Positions 40,324 through 48,817 are shown, counted from the first letter of the stretch. The stretch: 64,000 nt of DNA from Streptomyces sp. NBC_01142 (GCF_026341125.1 NZ_JAPEOR010000006.1:62001-126000); one strand, 5' to 3'. Translations and numbers: made by a program. Notes: a model not told the origin generated them from the sequence alone.

Positions 40324-41223
40324 TCAGCCTGCGGTGCTCGGGATGACCCCGTCGTCGGCGGGGCCACAGGTTCCGCCGCCGCCCTGACTGTCGTCGTTGG
40401 GACCGCAGTCGGGACCGCACGGGTCGTGGCGGCTGACCGGGATACTCGCGGCGACCTGCTGCCACCGCGGCGAGGCGAACACCCGCTCCAGTGCGGTTCC
40501 TTGGACCTGCCCGGCCGGCAGGAAACGGCCCAGCACGCAGGGGGTCACGGTTCCGTCCGACAGGATCGCGGCGATGCCGTTGGCGCACCGGCCGCACAGC
40601 GCGGATGTGGACGGCAGGCCACCGCCTTGGACGGCATTGCCGACGCCTCGAACTCGATCGGTGTGCACGTCCGTGATGCCGAGCGCTTCCAGTTCCGCGC
40701 GGGCCTGGTCGACGCGCTGCCCGTCGAGGACGTCAACAATCCCCACCCGTACGTGAATGCCGCGCCGGCGCGCCTCGATGAGGTTCGCACGCGTCGCGGC
40801 GTGGGAGCCCTTGCGGCCGGTCACCTGGTCGTGTCCCTCGTCGGTGTCGGCGTAGTACGAGGTAGCCAGGGTGACGCCGGGCCGGGTGAAGAGGGCCCAG
40901 TGTTCGAGGCGGACACGGTACAGGTTCGAGTACACCTCAACCCCGAGCTCCTCCGCGAGGGCGTGCTCAACGAGTTCGGCGAAGTCGGGGTGGAGCGTGG
41001 CTTCGCCGCCGATGAATTGAACCCTCTTGACGCCGAGTGCGGCGGCCTCGCTGATGACTCGCTTCCAGTCGTCGCTGGTCATGATGCCGTGCCCCTGCGT
41101 CGGGCCCGCTTCGGCGTAGCAGTGCGAGGCGCACATGAGCTGACAGCGGCGGGTGATCTCCAACTCAAGGAAGCCCGGGATGAGAGGGGTTGTCGTCGTC
41201 GGGGATTCGGGTGCGATCGTCAC
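40324..41223 (-). CDS. radical SAM peptide-modifying enzyme
   Basis: 299 residues from GTG 41223, which follows GAAGGGAAAGG. The cluster motif is CQLMCASHC (C27, C31, C35), with a CxxxCxxxC spacing rather than the usual CxxxCxxC; GGE at 72-74; SPASM-type cysteines at 210, 213 and 229 (CGRC...TPC). The tail DPCGPDCGP...TCGP adds three cysteines (269, 273, 286). The layout fits actinomycete radical SAM enzymes that act on peptides. Operon with the methyltransferase downstream. No precursor was found adjacent; the gene immediately upstream is decayed. Confidence 0.85.
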   Translation of the reverse strand: MTIAPESPTTTTPLIPGFLELEITRRCQLMCASHCYAEAGPTQGHGIMTSDDWKRVISEAAALGVKRVQFIGGEATLHPDFAELVEHALAEELGVEVYSNLYRVRLEHWALFTRPGVTLATSYYADTDEGHDQVTGRKGSHAATRANLIEARRRGIHVRVGIVDVLDGQRVDQARAELEALGITDVHTDRVRGVGNAVQGGGLPSTSALCGRCANGIAAILSDGTVTPCVLGRFLPAGQVQGTALERVFASPRWQQVAASIPVSRHDPCGPDCGPNDDSQGGGGTCGPADDGVIPSTAG

Positions 41224-41303
41224 GAGCCTTTCCCTTCGGTTGCGTTCCACGGTGGACCAGCCGCACTCTTCGGCGAAAGAGCCCGGCCGATCCTTCGGCG
41301 CTG

Positions 41304-41713
41304 CTACTCGGCGAGGAGTCCCTCGGCGGTCATGGACAGAAGCTCGGCGGACGTGCGGCTGTCGTGATCGACCTGGGGAAGAGGAGCGCGGCGGCGCGAG
41401 CCTGGGCGGCGGCGTCATGCGCAGCAGGCGTCAGCATTTCCAGCGGCTCGTTCGCGCGGGATCGGCCAACCGTCGACAACTCGCGTGCCGCCAGCGCATC
41501 GGCCGCGAGCTCCGACTCGGCGAGTCGACCGATCACTACCCGGTTCCCTTCGGTATCGGCGGCAACCGACCGCAGTCTCGCCGCCGCGGCGCGGGTGCAC
41601 ACGGTGTTTGCCCGCACACGCGACAACAGCGGCCGAAAACCGGCGGCTGGGCCGAAAATGAACCGCAGTGCGGCCCCGCGTAGCGCTCCGGGGGCGATCC
41701 CGGTCACAGTCAA
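41304..41713 (-). pseudogene. frameshifted remnant upstream of the radical SAM gene
   Basis: The frame reading VVIGRLAESELAADALAAREL...AHDAAAQARAAALLFP continues, after a one-base shift near 41367, as QVDHDSRTSAELLSMTAEGLLAE and stop. Both halves look like real protein, so the gene is probably broken, and the N-terminus also appears missing. It would have been the first gene of the radical SAM operon. Confidence 0.5.
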
Positions 41714-41759
41714 AAGGGCTGTTGGGCTGCGCGGTTCACCAACGATCTAGGGTGTGGGC

Positions 41760-42389
41760 ATGTCACGCAAAGGTCCCGCAGCCCTCGTCGTCGTCCTCGG
41801 CATCGCCGCCCTCACCTCCTGCTCATCGGACAGCTCGGGGGAGGAGTCGGACAAGCCCATCACCAAGCAGCTCGCCCAGGGTGAGATATCGCAGGCGCTG
41901 CCGGGCACCGGAGACGTGCTCTCGGGATGGGAGCCCTACAAGGGCAAGCGGGTGACCTCGGAGGGTACGAACTGCACGGCGTCGGGCAGTACCGCCGCGC
42001 CCAAGGGCTGGGTACGCGGCGGATCCGCGTGGTTCATCTACAACGGCTCCACGGACAACATGATGGACGTCGGGATCTGCCTGTACGACTCGGCGGAGAA
42101 CTCCAAGGCCGCCTACGCGGCGTGGAGGGGCAAGGAGTCGGACAAGGAGCAGAACCTCAAGAAGCAGGTGGGGGAGGAGTCCGTGCTCGTCGCCAATCCC
42201 GGCCTGAGCAAGGACACGCTCTACGCCTTCAGCCGCTCGGGCAACATCAACATCAGGGTGAAGATCGACGGCACTGGGGGCGACAGCACCGGTGCCCAGG
42301 ATGTCCTGGCCGCCACGCTCAAGCGGCTGCAGCAGGTGCAGGACGGCGAGCGCGCCACGGCTACCGCTTCGGACCAGGCCAAGAAGTAG
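41760..42389 (+). CDS. lipoprotein, 209 aa
   Basis: N-terminus MSRKGPAALVVVLGIAALTSCSS: basic start, hydrophobic core and lipobox LTSC with the modified cysteine at about residue 21. The mature protein is extracellular, membrane-anchored, with two further cysteines (TNCTAS; GICLYD) that could pair and a sequence pattern like sensor-domain proteins of actinomycetes (WFIYNG; YAAWRGKESDKEQ). C-terminus helical. ATG 41760 has AGGG about eight bases upstream. Faces the radical SAM operon divergently. Confidence 0.8.
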   Translation: MSRKGPAALVVVLGIAALTSCSSDSSGEESDKPITKQLAQGEISQALPGTGDVLSGWEPYKGKRVTSEGTNCTASGSTAAPKGWVRGGSAWFIYNGSTDNMMDVGICLYDSAENSKAAYAAWRGKESDKEQNLKKQVGEESVLVANPGLSKDTLYAFSRSGNINIRVKIDGTGGDSTGAQDVLAATLKRLQQVQDGERATATASDQAKK

Positions 42390-42484
42390 GAGCGGTGGCC
42401 CCGGCGGCGGGTGAGGAACGGTCGGGACGGACGCGGTGGCCACGGGGACATTCGTGGCCCGCTGCACTCGTGCCGAGCGAGTCT

Positions 42485-43033
42485 TCACAGGCCGGGAAGC
42501 GGGTCCTGGCCGTCGGGTCCGCTTCCGGAGCCGAGCGTGAGCGAGCCGCTCTGGCGCGGCGTAGCGACCGTGAGAGCCGGGCCGGTGGGCGGCCGGGCGT
42601 CGTCCTTCGGGCAGGGGCACCGGCACCACCACACGCACGGCTCGCCGCCGGGGCGGGGGATGAGGGTGGCGACGGTCCGGCCGTGCTGGTTGTGTACGGG
42701 TTCGGCGTTGTCGCAGGCGTCGGGGCGGCCCTTCTGTCGGTGCATGCACCACTCGCAGCGTCCGGCCAGACAGTTCCAGCAGGTGCCCCTCTCGCACAAG
42801 GCCCAGCGCCAGAATCCGAAGGCGTATCCGTCGTCGATCCGGTGGAAGAACGCCGGCCAGACGTGCTCGCGGACCCGGGCGCCCTCGTCCTCGGTCATCG
42901 GGGACGGGTTGGGCACCGGATCGACAAGGCCGAGGTGGAGCATGCGGTGCAGATTGAGGGTCTGCACCCCGCGCACGTCTTCGAGCTCAGCCTCGGTGAG
43001 CTGGCGCTGAGGACGCCGGACGGGACGGGTCAC
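42485..43033 (-). CDS. cysteine-rich protein, 182 aa
   Basis: GTG 43033 overlaps the DUF262 stop. Residues about 80-105 hold CERGTCWNCLAGRCEWC, followed by CDNAEPVH and CVWWCRCPCPKDD, at least ten cysteines suited to several zinc ions. The first 70 residues are helical. Coupled to the DUF262 gene. Family not recognised. Confidence 0.65.
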   Translation of the reverse strand: MTRPVRRPQRQLTEAELEDVRGVQTLNLHRMLHLGLVDPVPNPSPMTEDEGARVREHVWPAFFHRIDDGYAFGFWRWALCERGTCWNCLAGRCEWCMHRQKGRPDACDNAEPVHNQHGRTVATLIPRPGGEPCVWWCRCPCPKDDARPPTGPALTVATPRQSGSLTLGSGSGPDGQDPLPGL

Positions 43034-43644
43034 CGGGCCGCCCTGGGGGAGCCCGTCGACGCGACGCGGGCCGCGTTGTCCATGTCGCCGTCGCTCTGCG
43101 GGGTGCCGCCACCGTTGACCAGGAGGTAGATCTCGGCTTCCTCGGCAACCGTGGCGACCTTGGCCATCGCGATGGACAGGTGCGCGCGGTTGGCGAACTT
43201 CAGCCGGGCCGGCTTGCTCAAGCCCGAGAGGCGCACGTAGGGGCCGTCGTCGGTCTCCTCGGTGACGGTCACGTCGTCGGCGGGGAACCAGGTTGCGGGG
43301 ACGGCCAGTTCATCGTCGTACCACAGGTAGGCCGCGGTGATGCGCTGCTTGCCATCGATGCACGCGTACATCGCCTCGCCGCGGTCCGTCGGGTCGTACC
43401 CGTTGGCTTCCTTCCACTCGGGTGTGGTGCGGTCGTTCAGGATCACCACACCGGTCGGCGTCCCCGTCAGCCACGACCGGATGAGCGCGATGCGCTGGTC
43501 GCCGCTCCATACGTCACCGCGCTGGTAGTCCGGATCGAGATCGAGCCCGAAGGTGTCGCGGAAGCTCGTGCTGATCTCGCGGGGCGAGCGGTCCGAGGTG
43601 CGCAGGTTGTGGTGCTCAAGCGGGCGACTGGTCTGACGAGTCAT
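43030..43644 (-). CDS. stand-alone DUF262 (ParB-like NTPase fold) protein
   Basis: 204 residues. DPDYQRGDVWSGDQRIALIRSWL (38-60, shown here as key positions D38-Q41-R42-G43), IDGKQR (96-101) and LLVNGGGTPQ (near 173) are the DUF262 core, as in GmrSD-type modification-dependent nucleases and other defence proteins. The DUF1524 HNH nuclease normally fused to it is absent; the next gene encodes a cysteine-rich protein instead. DUF262 hydrolyses NTPs in characterised relatives. Transcribed from P11. Confidence 0.85.
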   Translation of the reverse strand: MTRQTSRPLEHHNLRTSDRSPREISTSFRDTFGLDLDPDYQRGDVWSGDQRIALIRSWLTGTPTGVVILNDRTTPEWKEANGYDPTDRGEAMYACIDGKQRITAAYLWYDDELAVPATWFPADDVTVTEETDDGPYVRLSGLSKPARLKFANRAHLSIAMAKVATVAEEAEIYLLVNGGGTPQSDGDMDNAARVASTGSPRAAR

Positions 43645-43794
43645 GGATGGCTCCCCGAGATGGTCAGGCGGTCTTGGACAGAAGAGCCCGGTCGGCGCGG
43701 CCCGGGATGGGCGCCACCGACCGGACGGGCGGAAGAAGGGCTCGGTGACGCGGCGCGATGCTTTGGCCTCGCGCGGAGCACCGTAGATATGTAT

Positions 43795-43836
43795 AATGTA
43801 CTTCTATCCGGGGGTTTAGTCAAAATTATTGGGTCG
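43795..43836 (-). promoter_or_regulatory. family promoter P11
   Basis: Leftward: CGACCCAATAATTTTGAC ending in -35 TTGACT (43818-43823), spacer 17, -10 TACATT (43795-43800). Confidence 0.85.
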
Positions 43837-43915
43837 ATCGGGGTAAGTGGGTCGCGGCGGGCGACCTGGCCTCACGTCAGTGGTGGTCCGCCTGCGCACC
43901 GCCAGGAACCGGGCA

Positions 43916-43949
43916 ATGCCTCCGCGAATGCCTCCACGGGTGGAGGCAT
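43916..43949 (+). promoter_or_regulatory. toxin-antitoxin operator
   Basis: ATGCCTCC at 43916 and 43928 (12 bases apart) and inverted as GGAGGCAT at 43942; the last two form a 9-bp palindrome arm pair. TACGGT at about 43956 may be the -10. The arrangement fits autoregulation by the ribbon-helix-helix antitoxin that follows. Confidence 0.7.
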
Positions 43950-43968
43950 CGCGCGGTACGGTGGGAGC

Positions 43969-44172
43969 ATGCCGAAAATCTCTGTGGATCTCAGCGACGA
44001 AGAACTGGCCCGGGTGAACGAGCACGCCCAAAGTCTGGGCGTGTCCACCCGCTCCTGGGCCAAGCAGCTGCTGATCAGCGACGCCGACAAGGCCCGTTTC
44101 CTCACCGCTGCGCGAACCGCTCTGCCCACCGCCCTTGAAGCTGTGAAGGACGCGCCCGAGGGTATGCGGTGA
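43969..44172 (+). CDS. ribbon-helix-helix antitoxin
   Basis: 67 residues. PKISVDLSDEELARVNEHAQ is the ribbon and first helix, and LGVSTRSWAKQLLI the second helix of an RHH DNA-binding unit; the remainder would wrap the toxin. It overlaps the toxin gene by four bases. ATG 43969 follows GGGAG. Confidence 0.8.
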   Translation: MPKISVDLSDEELARVNEHAQSLGVSTRSWAKQLLISDADKARFLTAARTALPTALEAVKDAPEGMR

Positions 44173-44546
44173 GCCCGATCGTCTACGTCGACCCTGGATG
44201 GCTCCTCGCCATCCAGGAGGAGGCCGCCCCCAGGAACGTCGGCATCGCCGACTGGGGAGCTCTCCACTGGACCGGCAGTGCACACCGCTACGAACAGATC
44301 GCCGGACAGCCGTACTACGAGGACGCCGTATCCCGAGCGGCCACGTTCCTGCACCACGCCCTGGTCCTGCGCCCCTTCGAGGACTACAACCTGGTCGTCG
44401 GCTACGCGGCCGCCGACGCCTACCTCCAGATGTCCGGGCAGGCCATCGCAGCCAAGCCGGATGCCCTGTGGTCCCTCGCAGGAGCGGTCCGCGCCGGCGA
44501 GGAGGACCTTCGCGGGGTCGCCCGCGCCCTCCGGTCCTGGACCTGA
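44169..44546 (+). CDS. Fic/Doc-family toxin
   Basis: 125 residues. YVDPGWLLAIQEEA, DWGALHWT, YYEDAVSRAATFLHHALV and LRPFEDYNLVVGYAAADAYL follow Doc proteins. The Fic loop, normally HPFxDGNKR, reads RPFEDYNL (68-75): the catalytic histidine is R68 and the glycine and final basic residue are lost. Actinomycete Fic-type toxins often show such loops, so activity may differ from AMPylation or EF-Tu phosphorylation. Coupled to the RHH antitoxin; likely plasmid stabilisation. Confidence 0.75.
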   Translation: MSPIVYVDPGWLLAIQEEAAPRNVGIADWGALHWTGSAHRYEQIAGQPYYEDAVSRAATFLHHALVLRPFEDYNLVVGYAAADAYLQMSGQAIAAKPDALWSLAGAVRAGEEDLRGVARALRSWT

Positions 44547-44564
44547 CACCAGAGCCCCGGTGTC
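44545..44564. terminator. small hairpin between convergent genes
   Basis: GACACC and GGTGTC around eight bases, overlapping the toxin stop codon; weak. Confidence 0.4.
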
Positions 44565-44575
44565 ACCGGCTGCGA

Positions 44576-45256
44576 TCAGGCGGTGGCTGCCGGAAGAGCG
44601 GCGAGTGGCGAGCGCTGCCCCTTTCCGAGGGTGCGGAGGGCGGCCCAGCCGATCTCGGGGTGAGCGGCCGGCAGGCCATCGACGTCGCTCGTGCGAAACA
44701 GAGCGACGTCGACCGCCCCGGCCCGCGAGGTACCGAACCGCACCTCGATGACATCGGCCGGCTTGATCCACCCCAGACGCAACATGTGGTCGAAGTCGGT
44801 CCGCCGGACGGACAGCCGCTGCGCGGCCTGGTCGGGGCCCAGCGGGGTGTGGGCGGCCACCAGCTCGGCGAGATCCTCGCGCGCGCAGACGAGGTCCACC
44901 TGGTCGGGGTTGACCAGGGACCCGTCCGGATTGGCGCTGAGATCGGTGAGGAGCCGCAGGTCGATCAGCCGGCGGACGACGAACGCGGTGACGGCAGCCT
45001 TCTCGCCGCTCAGGTTCGGGGTGCCGAGCGTCTCGGCGATCTGATTCGCGGCGGCAGCACCGGAGATCGGCGTCCGCGGAAGCGCCTCGCGGATCGCGTC
45101 CGGGTCCATCGCCGCCACGGCGGCTGGCGACCACCGGCGGGTAGGCAGATCCGGTTCCGGGACGAGCCCGCAGTGGCGTGCCCATCGGAAGGCGGCCACC
45201 GGGACCTTCAGCCGCTTCGCCGCCTGGCCGTCGTCGTACTCACTTCGTCGCACCAT
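44576..45256 (-). CDS. multi-HTH protein, 226 aa
   Basis: ATG 45256 follows GAGAGGGG. Helix-turn-helix-like units at the N-terminus (GQAAKRLKVPVAAFRWARHCGL) and centre (AAQRLSVRRTDFDHMLRLGWIKP) match those of the 554-residue protein at 35.7 kb, including the shared ...VDVALFRTSDVDGL/...IDVPLFATRDVEAL segment. It lacks the exonuclease-like domain. Probably a plasmid-specific DNA-binding protein. Confidence 0.65.
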   Translation of the reverse strand: MVRRSEYDDGQAAKRLKVPVAAFRWARHCGLVPEPDLPTRRWSPAAVAAMDPDAIREALPRTPISGAAAANQIAETLGTPNLSGEKAAVTAFVVRRLIDLRLLTDLSANPDGSLVNPDQVDLVCAREDLAELVAAHTPLGPDQAAQRLSVRRTDFDHMLRLGWIKPADVIEVRFGTSRAGAVDVALFRTSDVDGLPAAHPEIGWAALRTLGKGQRSPLAALPAATA

Positions 45257-45569
45257 GGCAATCCCCTCTCGACCATCTGCCGCGAAACTGCGGCCAGAAC
45301 ATGACAGAACACCTGAAAGAGTGTCAAGAGCGCTGCCGTCATTCAGATTGGGGCGCGCCGGGCTTCGTACCTGATTCCGCGGCGGCCCGCCCGAGGCGCC
45401 CTTTAACGGACGGCGCAGACCTCCGCGCGGGGCGGGGCATCGCAACACCCCATCCGGGGCGCGGTCGGCGAGCGGGTTCCGCCGGCCGATCTGGGCCCGC
45501 GCGTATGGGGCGGGCTGTCGCGCCCGGTCGAGAACCGGACCCGCACGACGCTCCGGGCGGACCGTGTTC
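45257..45569. other. 313-nt gap
   Basis: No supported gene. TGACAGAACACC and AAAGAGTGTCA around 45301-45325 form a possible operator for the leftward multi-HTH gene. Confidence 0.35.
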
Positions 45570-46544
45570 CTACGGTTCGTGGTCCGGCTCTCGGGGGCGT
45601 TCCCGGCGTTCCCGGGCCTTGGTCCAGACTGCGGCCCGGTAGCACGGGGGCTCGTTCTTGTTGCCCGGCCGGGGCGGGTTCAGGGTGCGCACGGCGGCGC
45701 AGTCGGGGGAGAGGGTCATCGTGACCTTCTTGCCGGTCACCGTGATGGCGCTGTTGTCAATGACCACCGTGCCCTTGCTCGGCGCGCGCAGGAGGACGTC
45801 GAGCACACGGTGCAGGGCCTCACACCGGTGCTCCGGGGGTACGTTGCGGAAGAATGAGCTGTTCAGCGCGTCGGCGGAGTACACGACATGCGGCTGTCGA
45901 CCGACGTGGCGGATCCGAGCCTCGTCGGTGATCGGCCGCCGGCGGGCGGGCGCCGGCGCTGCGTTGCCGATGCGGTCGTAGTGGCTGGCCGGAAGCACCG
46001 GCCAGGTCGGCTTGAGGGCTTCCGCTCGGTGGGCCGCGGCCGTCGCCTGCTGCTCGCGCATCCGCTCCTCGTGCGCCGCACGGCGCTCCCGCAGCTGCTG
46101 CTCCTGTGCCGCACGCTGTTGTTGCCGCTGCTGGTCGCGGTCCCGTCGCTCGGCCTGCTCCCGGCGGAGGTCCTCGAGCGAGGCGTGGACGCCTTCGAAC
46201 CAGGAGAGCTCGGGGCCCCGGTAGCCGATGATGTGCCGGGATTCCAGGTACAGGAGGAAGGAATAGGCGTCGTCCCCGTCGGCCTTGGGGCTGCGCACCC
46301 GCACGGTGCCACCGGCGTCCTGGGCCAGCCGCCCGACTTCGAGGAATCGTTCCAGGAGCTGCCGGATCTCGGCGTCAGCCGTTCCTTCCGAGACGATGTG
46401 CGTTCCCATGTACTCCCGCTGGGCGTGCCGTGTGATCCGCGCAGTCCGGGCGAACTCCTCCGCCTCCGGGCGCGGTCGGGCCTCGATCACCCGCCACTGT
46501 CCCGGCACGGGGCCGGCGCCCGGGGGCGGGGTGGAATTGTGCAT
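45570..46544 (-). CDS. coiled-coil protein, 324 aa
   Basis: ATG 46544 without a clear ribosome site (TACGGT just upstream suggests a near-leaderless message). N-terminal alpha/beta domain (residues 15-110), then a long Gln/Arg/Glu-rich coiled coil at about 115-170 (EQAERRDRDQQRQQQR...), then a C-terminal beta domain with KGTVVIDNSAITVTGKKVTM. Structural or scaffold-like; no family. Confidence 0.65.
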   Translation of the reverse strand: MHNSTPPPGAGPVPGQWRVIEARPRPEAEEFARTARITRHAQREYMGTHIVSEGTADAEIRQLLERFLEVGRLAQDAGGTVRVRSPKADGDDAYSFLLYLESRHIIGYRGPELSWFEGVHASLEDLRREQAERRDRDQQRQQQRAAQEQQLRERRAAHEERMREQQATAAAHRAEALKPTWPVLPASHYDRIGNAAPAPARRRPITDEARIRHVGRQPHVVYSADALNSSFFRNVPPEHRCEALHRVLDVLLRAPSKGTVVIDNSAITVTGKKVTMTLSPDCAAVRTLNPPRPGNKNEPPCYRAAVWTKARERRERPREPDHEP

Positions 46545-46635
46545 GCCCGGCACCGTACCGGCCCTGCCCGCCCACCGGAGGTACCGCCGGGCACGGCACG
46601 GCCGACCTGAATGCCACACCGGTGGCGGCAGCGGG

Positions 46636-46875
46636 TTACCCGACGGCGATCGGCTGGATGCGATGGAAGCCGGAGCGAGTCGTGCCGAGCTCGTCGTCGC
46701 TCAGGCCGCACGTACGGCACAGGCGCCGGGTGTCGCCTTCGCCGAGCGGGGGTGCGATCTCGGCGAGCAGGGTTCCGCACCGGGCGAAGCGCGCGTTGTC
46801 GATGCCGTAGGACGGGTCTTCCAGGTGGACGATGATGCGCCGGTCGTCGTTCGCCCGGTACCAGACGGCCGTCAT
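46636..46875 (-). CDS. small zinc-binding-like protein, 79 aa
   Basis: ATG 46875 overlaps the previous stop (ATGA). RCGTLLAEI... and CRTCGL give a Cys-x-n-CxxC arrangement that could bind one zinc. Last gene of its unit. Confidence 0.6.
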   Translation of the reverse strand: MTAVWYRANDDRRIIVHLEDPSYGIDNARFARCGTLLAEIAPPLGEGDTRRLCRTCGLSDDELGTTRSGFHRIQPIAVG

Positions 46876-47441
46876 GCCGAACACCTGGCCGTGGACAAGT
46901 TGTTGGCGGTGTGGGGGAGCACGAGCTCCTGCCACTGCTCGCCGTCCCACACCTGCCAGACCTCGGGCGCGGGCTGGTGCCGGGAGAGCCCGCGGGCCAG
47001 CTGGTCCATGTACGGGTAGTCGCCCCTGGCAAGCCAGACGGCGGGGACCTTGGCCTCGATGATGTGCTCGGTGTACCCGTCGGCGTCGAGCCCGCGCACC
47101 AGGCTCGTCCGCTTCCGTGCGTTCCGCTTGGCCGTACGTGCCAGGTCGTACTCGTCGATGAGGTGCTCGTACACCTCCTCCTCGCCGATCGGTTCGCCCT
47201 TCCAGCGGCAGGTGCGCGTGAACTCGGCCATACCCTGACGGCCGGTGCGGTCTGCCGGGGTGAACCAAGTGCCGCCGCCGCGACCGTGGTTCTCGATCAC
47301 TCCCACAAGAGCGCGGCCCTGGCGCACGTTCGCGCTGAACGCGACGCCGCAGCTCATGGTCACCTGCTGCAGGCTGGTGATCCGGTAGCGGGCGTGCGGT
47401 ACTTCGAGGCCGGTCAGCGGCAGGGTGGTCAGGTCGGTCAC
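46872..47441 (-). CDS. hypothetical protein, 189 aa
   Basis: GTG 47441 follows AAGGAG. Beta-rich N-terminus with TMSCGVAFSANV, basic centre (RTAKRNARKRTSLVRG) and Trp-rich C-terminus (VWQVWDGEQWQEL). Coupled to the 79-residue gene. Unrecognised. Confidence 0.6.
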   Translation of the reverse strand: MTDLTTLPLTGLEVPHARYRITSLQQVTMSCGVAFSANVRQGRALVGVIENHGRGGGTWFTPADRTGRQGMAEFTRTCRWKGEPIGEEEVYEHLIDEYDLARTAKRNARKRTSLVRGLDADGYTEHIIEAKVPAVWLARGDYPYMDQLARGLSRHQPAPEVWQVWDGEQWQELVLPHTANNLSTARCSA

Positions 47442-47499
47442 GCAGTCTCCTTCTGTTGGGTGCACTTCGTTAGGCAGGGCCGGAACTGCCCGTGACGGG

Positions 47500-47763
47500 C
47501 TAAAGGTTGTGCTGCAGGCGGTAGTTGTTGACGACCGCGATGGCGGCGTCCCGCTTGGCTTCCTCGTCGGTCTTGCCGTCCTTGACCGACTCGGCGTACG
47601 TCTTGGCCGAGCGGACGATGGCGGAAAGGTTGCCGTCGAGCCGGTTCCTGGCGGCGGTGAGGTCATGCCCGTCGATGTTCTGCTCGGCGATGTTGTGGAT
47701 CGCCGCAACGAGGATCTCCCCGACGACGTGGGCGGGGGCGAGACTCTCGACGTTCGTGATCAT
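47500..47763 (-). CDS. small helical protein, 87 aa
   Basis: ATG 47763 with AAAGG about 11 bases upstream. Entirely helical and charged (VGEILVAAIHNIAEQNID; DEEAKRDAAIAVVNNYR). Part of the leftward unit from P12. Unrecognised. Confidence 0.6.
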   Translation of the reverse strand: MITNVESLAPAHVVGEILVAAIHNIAEQNIDGHDLTAARNRLDGNLSAIVRSAKTYAESVKDGKTDEEAKRDAAIAVVNNYRLQHNL

Positions 47764-47915
47764 TTACGGGGCCTTTCGACTGGGGGCGCGCAGCTCGCGG
47801 GCGGTGGCGCGCGACGTCGGGGGTGGGGGAGCTCGGCTTCCGGTGGCGGCGCCGGGCGGCTGATCAGGGGTCTGTGGCTGCGCCGTTGTCCGAGTACGCA
47901 GGCGACGCGTCTTCG

Positions 47916-48242
47916 TTAGGACGGATCGGCGGAGAGGCTCCGCAGGACCGGCAGGATGCCTGACCGGTCGATGGTCTGGGGCAGGACGAGCGTGCTCTGG
48001 CCCGCGTCGATCGCCTTGGACACGATCTCCGACAGCAGGCCCGGCGCGATGGGGGCGGAGACCTCGGCGATGAGGCCGGATCCCTGGTCCGGGACGATGA
48101 GAACCCAGTGCCCCTTCGCGATCACCCGCTGGACGAAGTCGAGGGCCCGCCACAGGTCATGACCCTGCGGGCAGATCAGGTCTTCCACGATTCCGTCCTC
48201 GTAGACCCGGTGGATGGTGATCTCGACCGGCAACTGCTCCAT
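47916..48242 (-). CDS. hypothetical protein, 108 aa
   Basis: ATG 48242 with GAGGAG upstream (GTG 48245 is possible). Compact alpha/beta: EITIHRVYEDGIVEDLIC, GHWVLIVPDQ, STLVLPQTID. First gene after P12. Unrecognised. Confidence 0.65.
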   Translation of the reverse strand: MEQLPVEITIHRVYEDGIVEDLICPQGHDLWRALDFVQRVIAKGHWVLIVPDQGSGLIAEVSAPIAPGLLSEIVSKAIDAGQSTLVLPQTIDRSGILPVLRSLSADPS

Positions 48243-48296
48243 CACGCTCTCCTCGTCGTCCGGGTGCGGGGACCGTTCCCACCCTTCACAAGCACT

Positions 48297-48338
48297 AATG
48301 TACTCATATAGCGATTGTGCGTCAAATTAAAAGGGTCA
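48297..48338 (-). promoter_or_regulatory. family promoter P12
   Basis: Leftward: TGACCCTTTTAATTTGAC ending in -35 TTGACG (48320-48325), spacer 17, -10 TACATT (48297-48302). Close to the family consensus at every position. Confidence 0.9.
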
Positions 48339-48360
48339 CTCAAAGAGGGTGGCTGGGGGG

Positions 48361-48402
48361 TGACCCTTTTATTTTGACTAACGTCACCTGTCTGCGTACA
48401 TT
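48361..48402 (+). promoter_or_regulatory. family promoter P13
   Basis: Rightward: TGACCCTTTTATTTTGAC ending in -35 TTGACT (48374-48379), spacer 17, -10 TACATT (48397-48402). P12 and P13 are a clean divergent pair, which fixes the orientation of the whole family. Confidence 0.9.
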
Positions 48403-48457
48403 AGGTGTTCTGCCGGTGCTCATCGCGCCGGGGCCTGACCCCTACGAAGGAGCCAAC

Positions 48458-48817
48458 CTGCTGTACGCCGACGAGAGCAGCGCCGACGAGTTGGAGGCCG
48501 TTCTCACTCAGCGCCTGGACGTCGATCTGGAGATGGCGCAGATGAACGCCGAGGCCGATGCGTGGCACGCGGTACGTGACCGCGGGTTCTGCAACCACGG
48601 ATCCGCTATCGGCTACGGCCACCCGGCGGTGCACGAGGTGCAGAGGCTCCTCAAGCCCGGCCAGCTGATCTGCACCGCCGGATGCGACACCGTCTTCGCC
48701 GACGAGGAGGACTGGTACGCCCAACTCGACGACCCGATGCTCAACCCCGTGCCGCTGCCCGGCCGTTCCACTGCCGGCGAGAGGCCCGCTCGCGCGGCCT
48801 ACGGCTCCGGCATCTGA
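48458..48817 (+). CDS. hypothetical protein, 119 aa, probable CTG start
   Basis: GAAGGAG is followed at six bases by CTG 48458 (LYADESSADELEAV). No usual start codon lies between P13 and the conserved-looking body with a ribosome site. Acidic N-terminus; CNHGSAIGYGHPAVHEV...CTAGCDTVF suggests a metal site. First gene of the P13 unit. Confidence 0.6.
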   Translation: MLYADESSADELEAVLTQRLDVDLEMAQMNAEADAWHAVRDRGFCNHGSAIGYGHPAVHEVQRLLKPGQLICTAGCDTVFADEEDWYAQLDDPMLNPVPLPGRSTAGERPARAAYGSGI

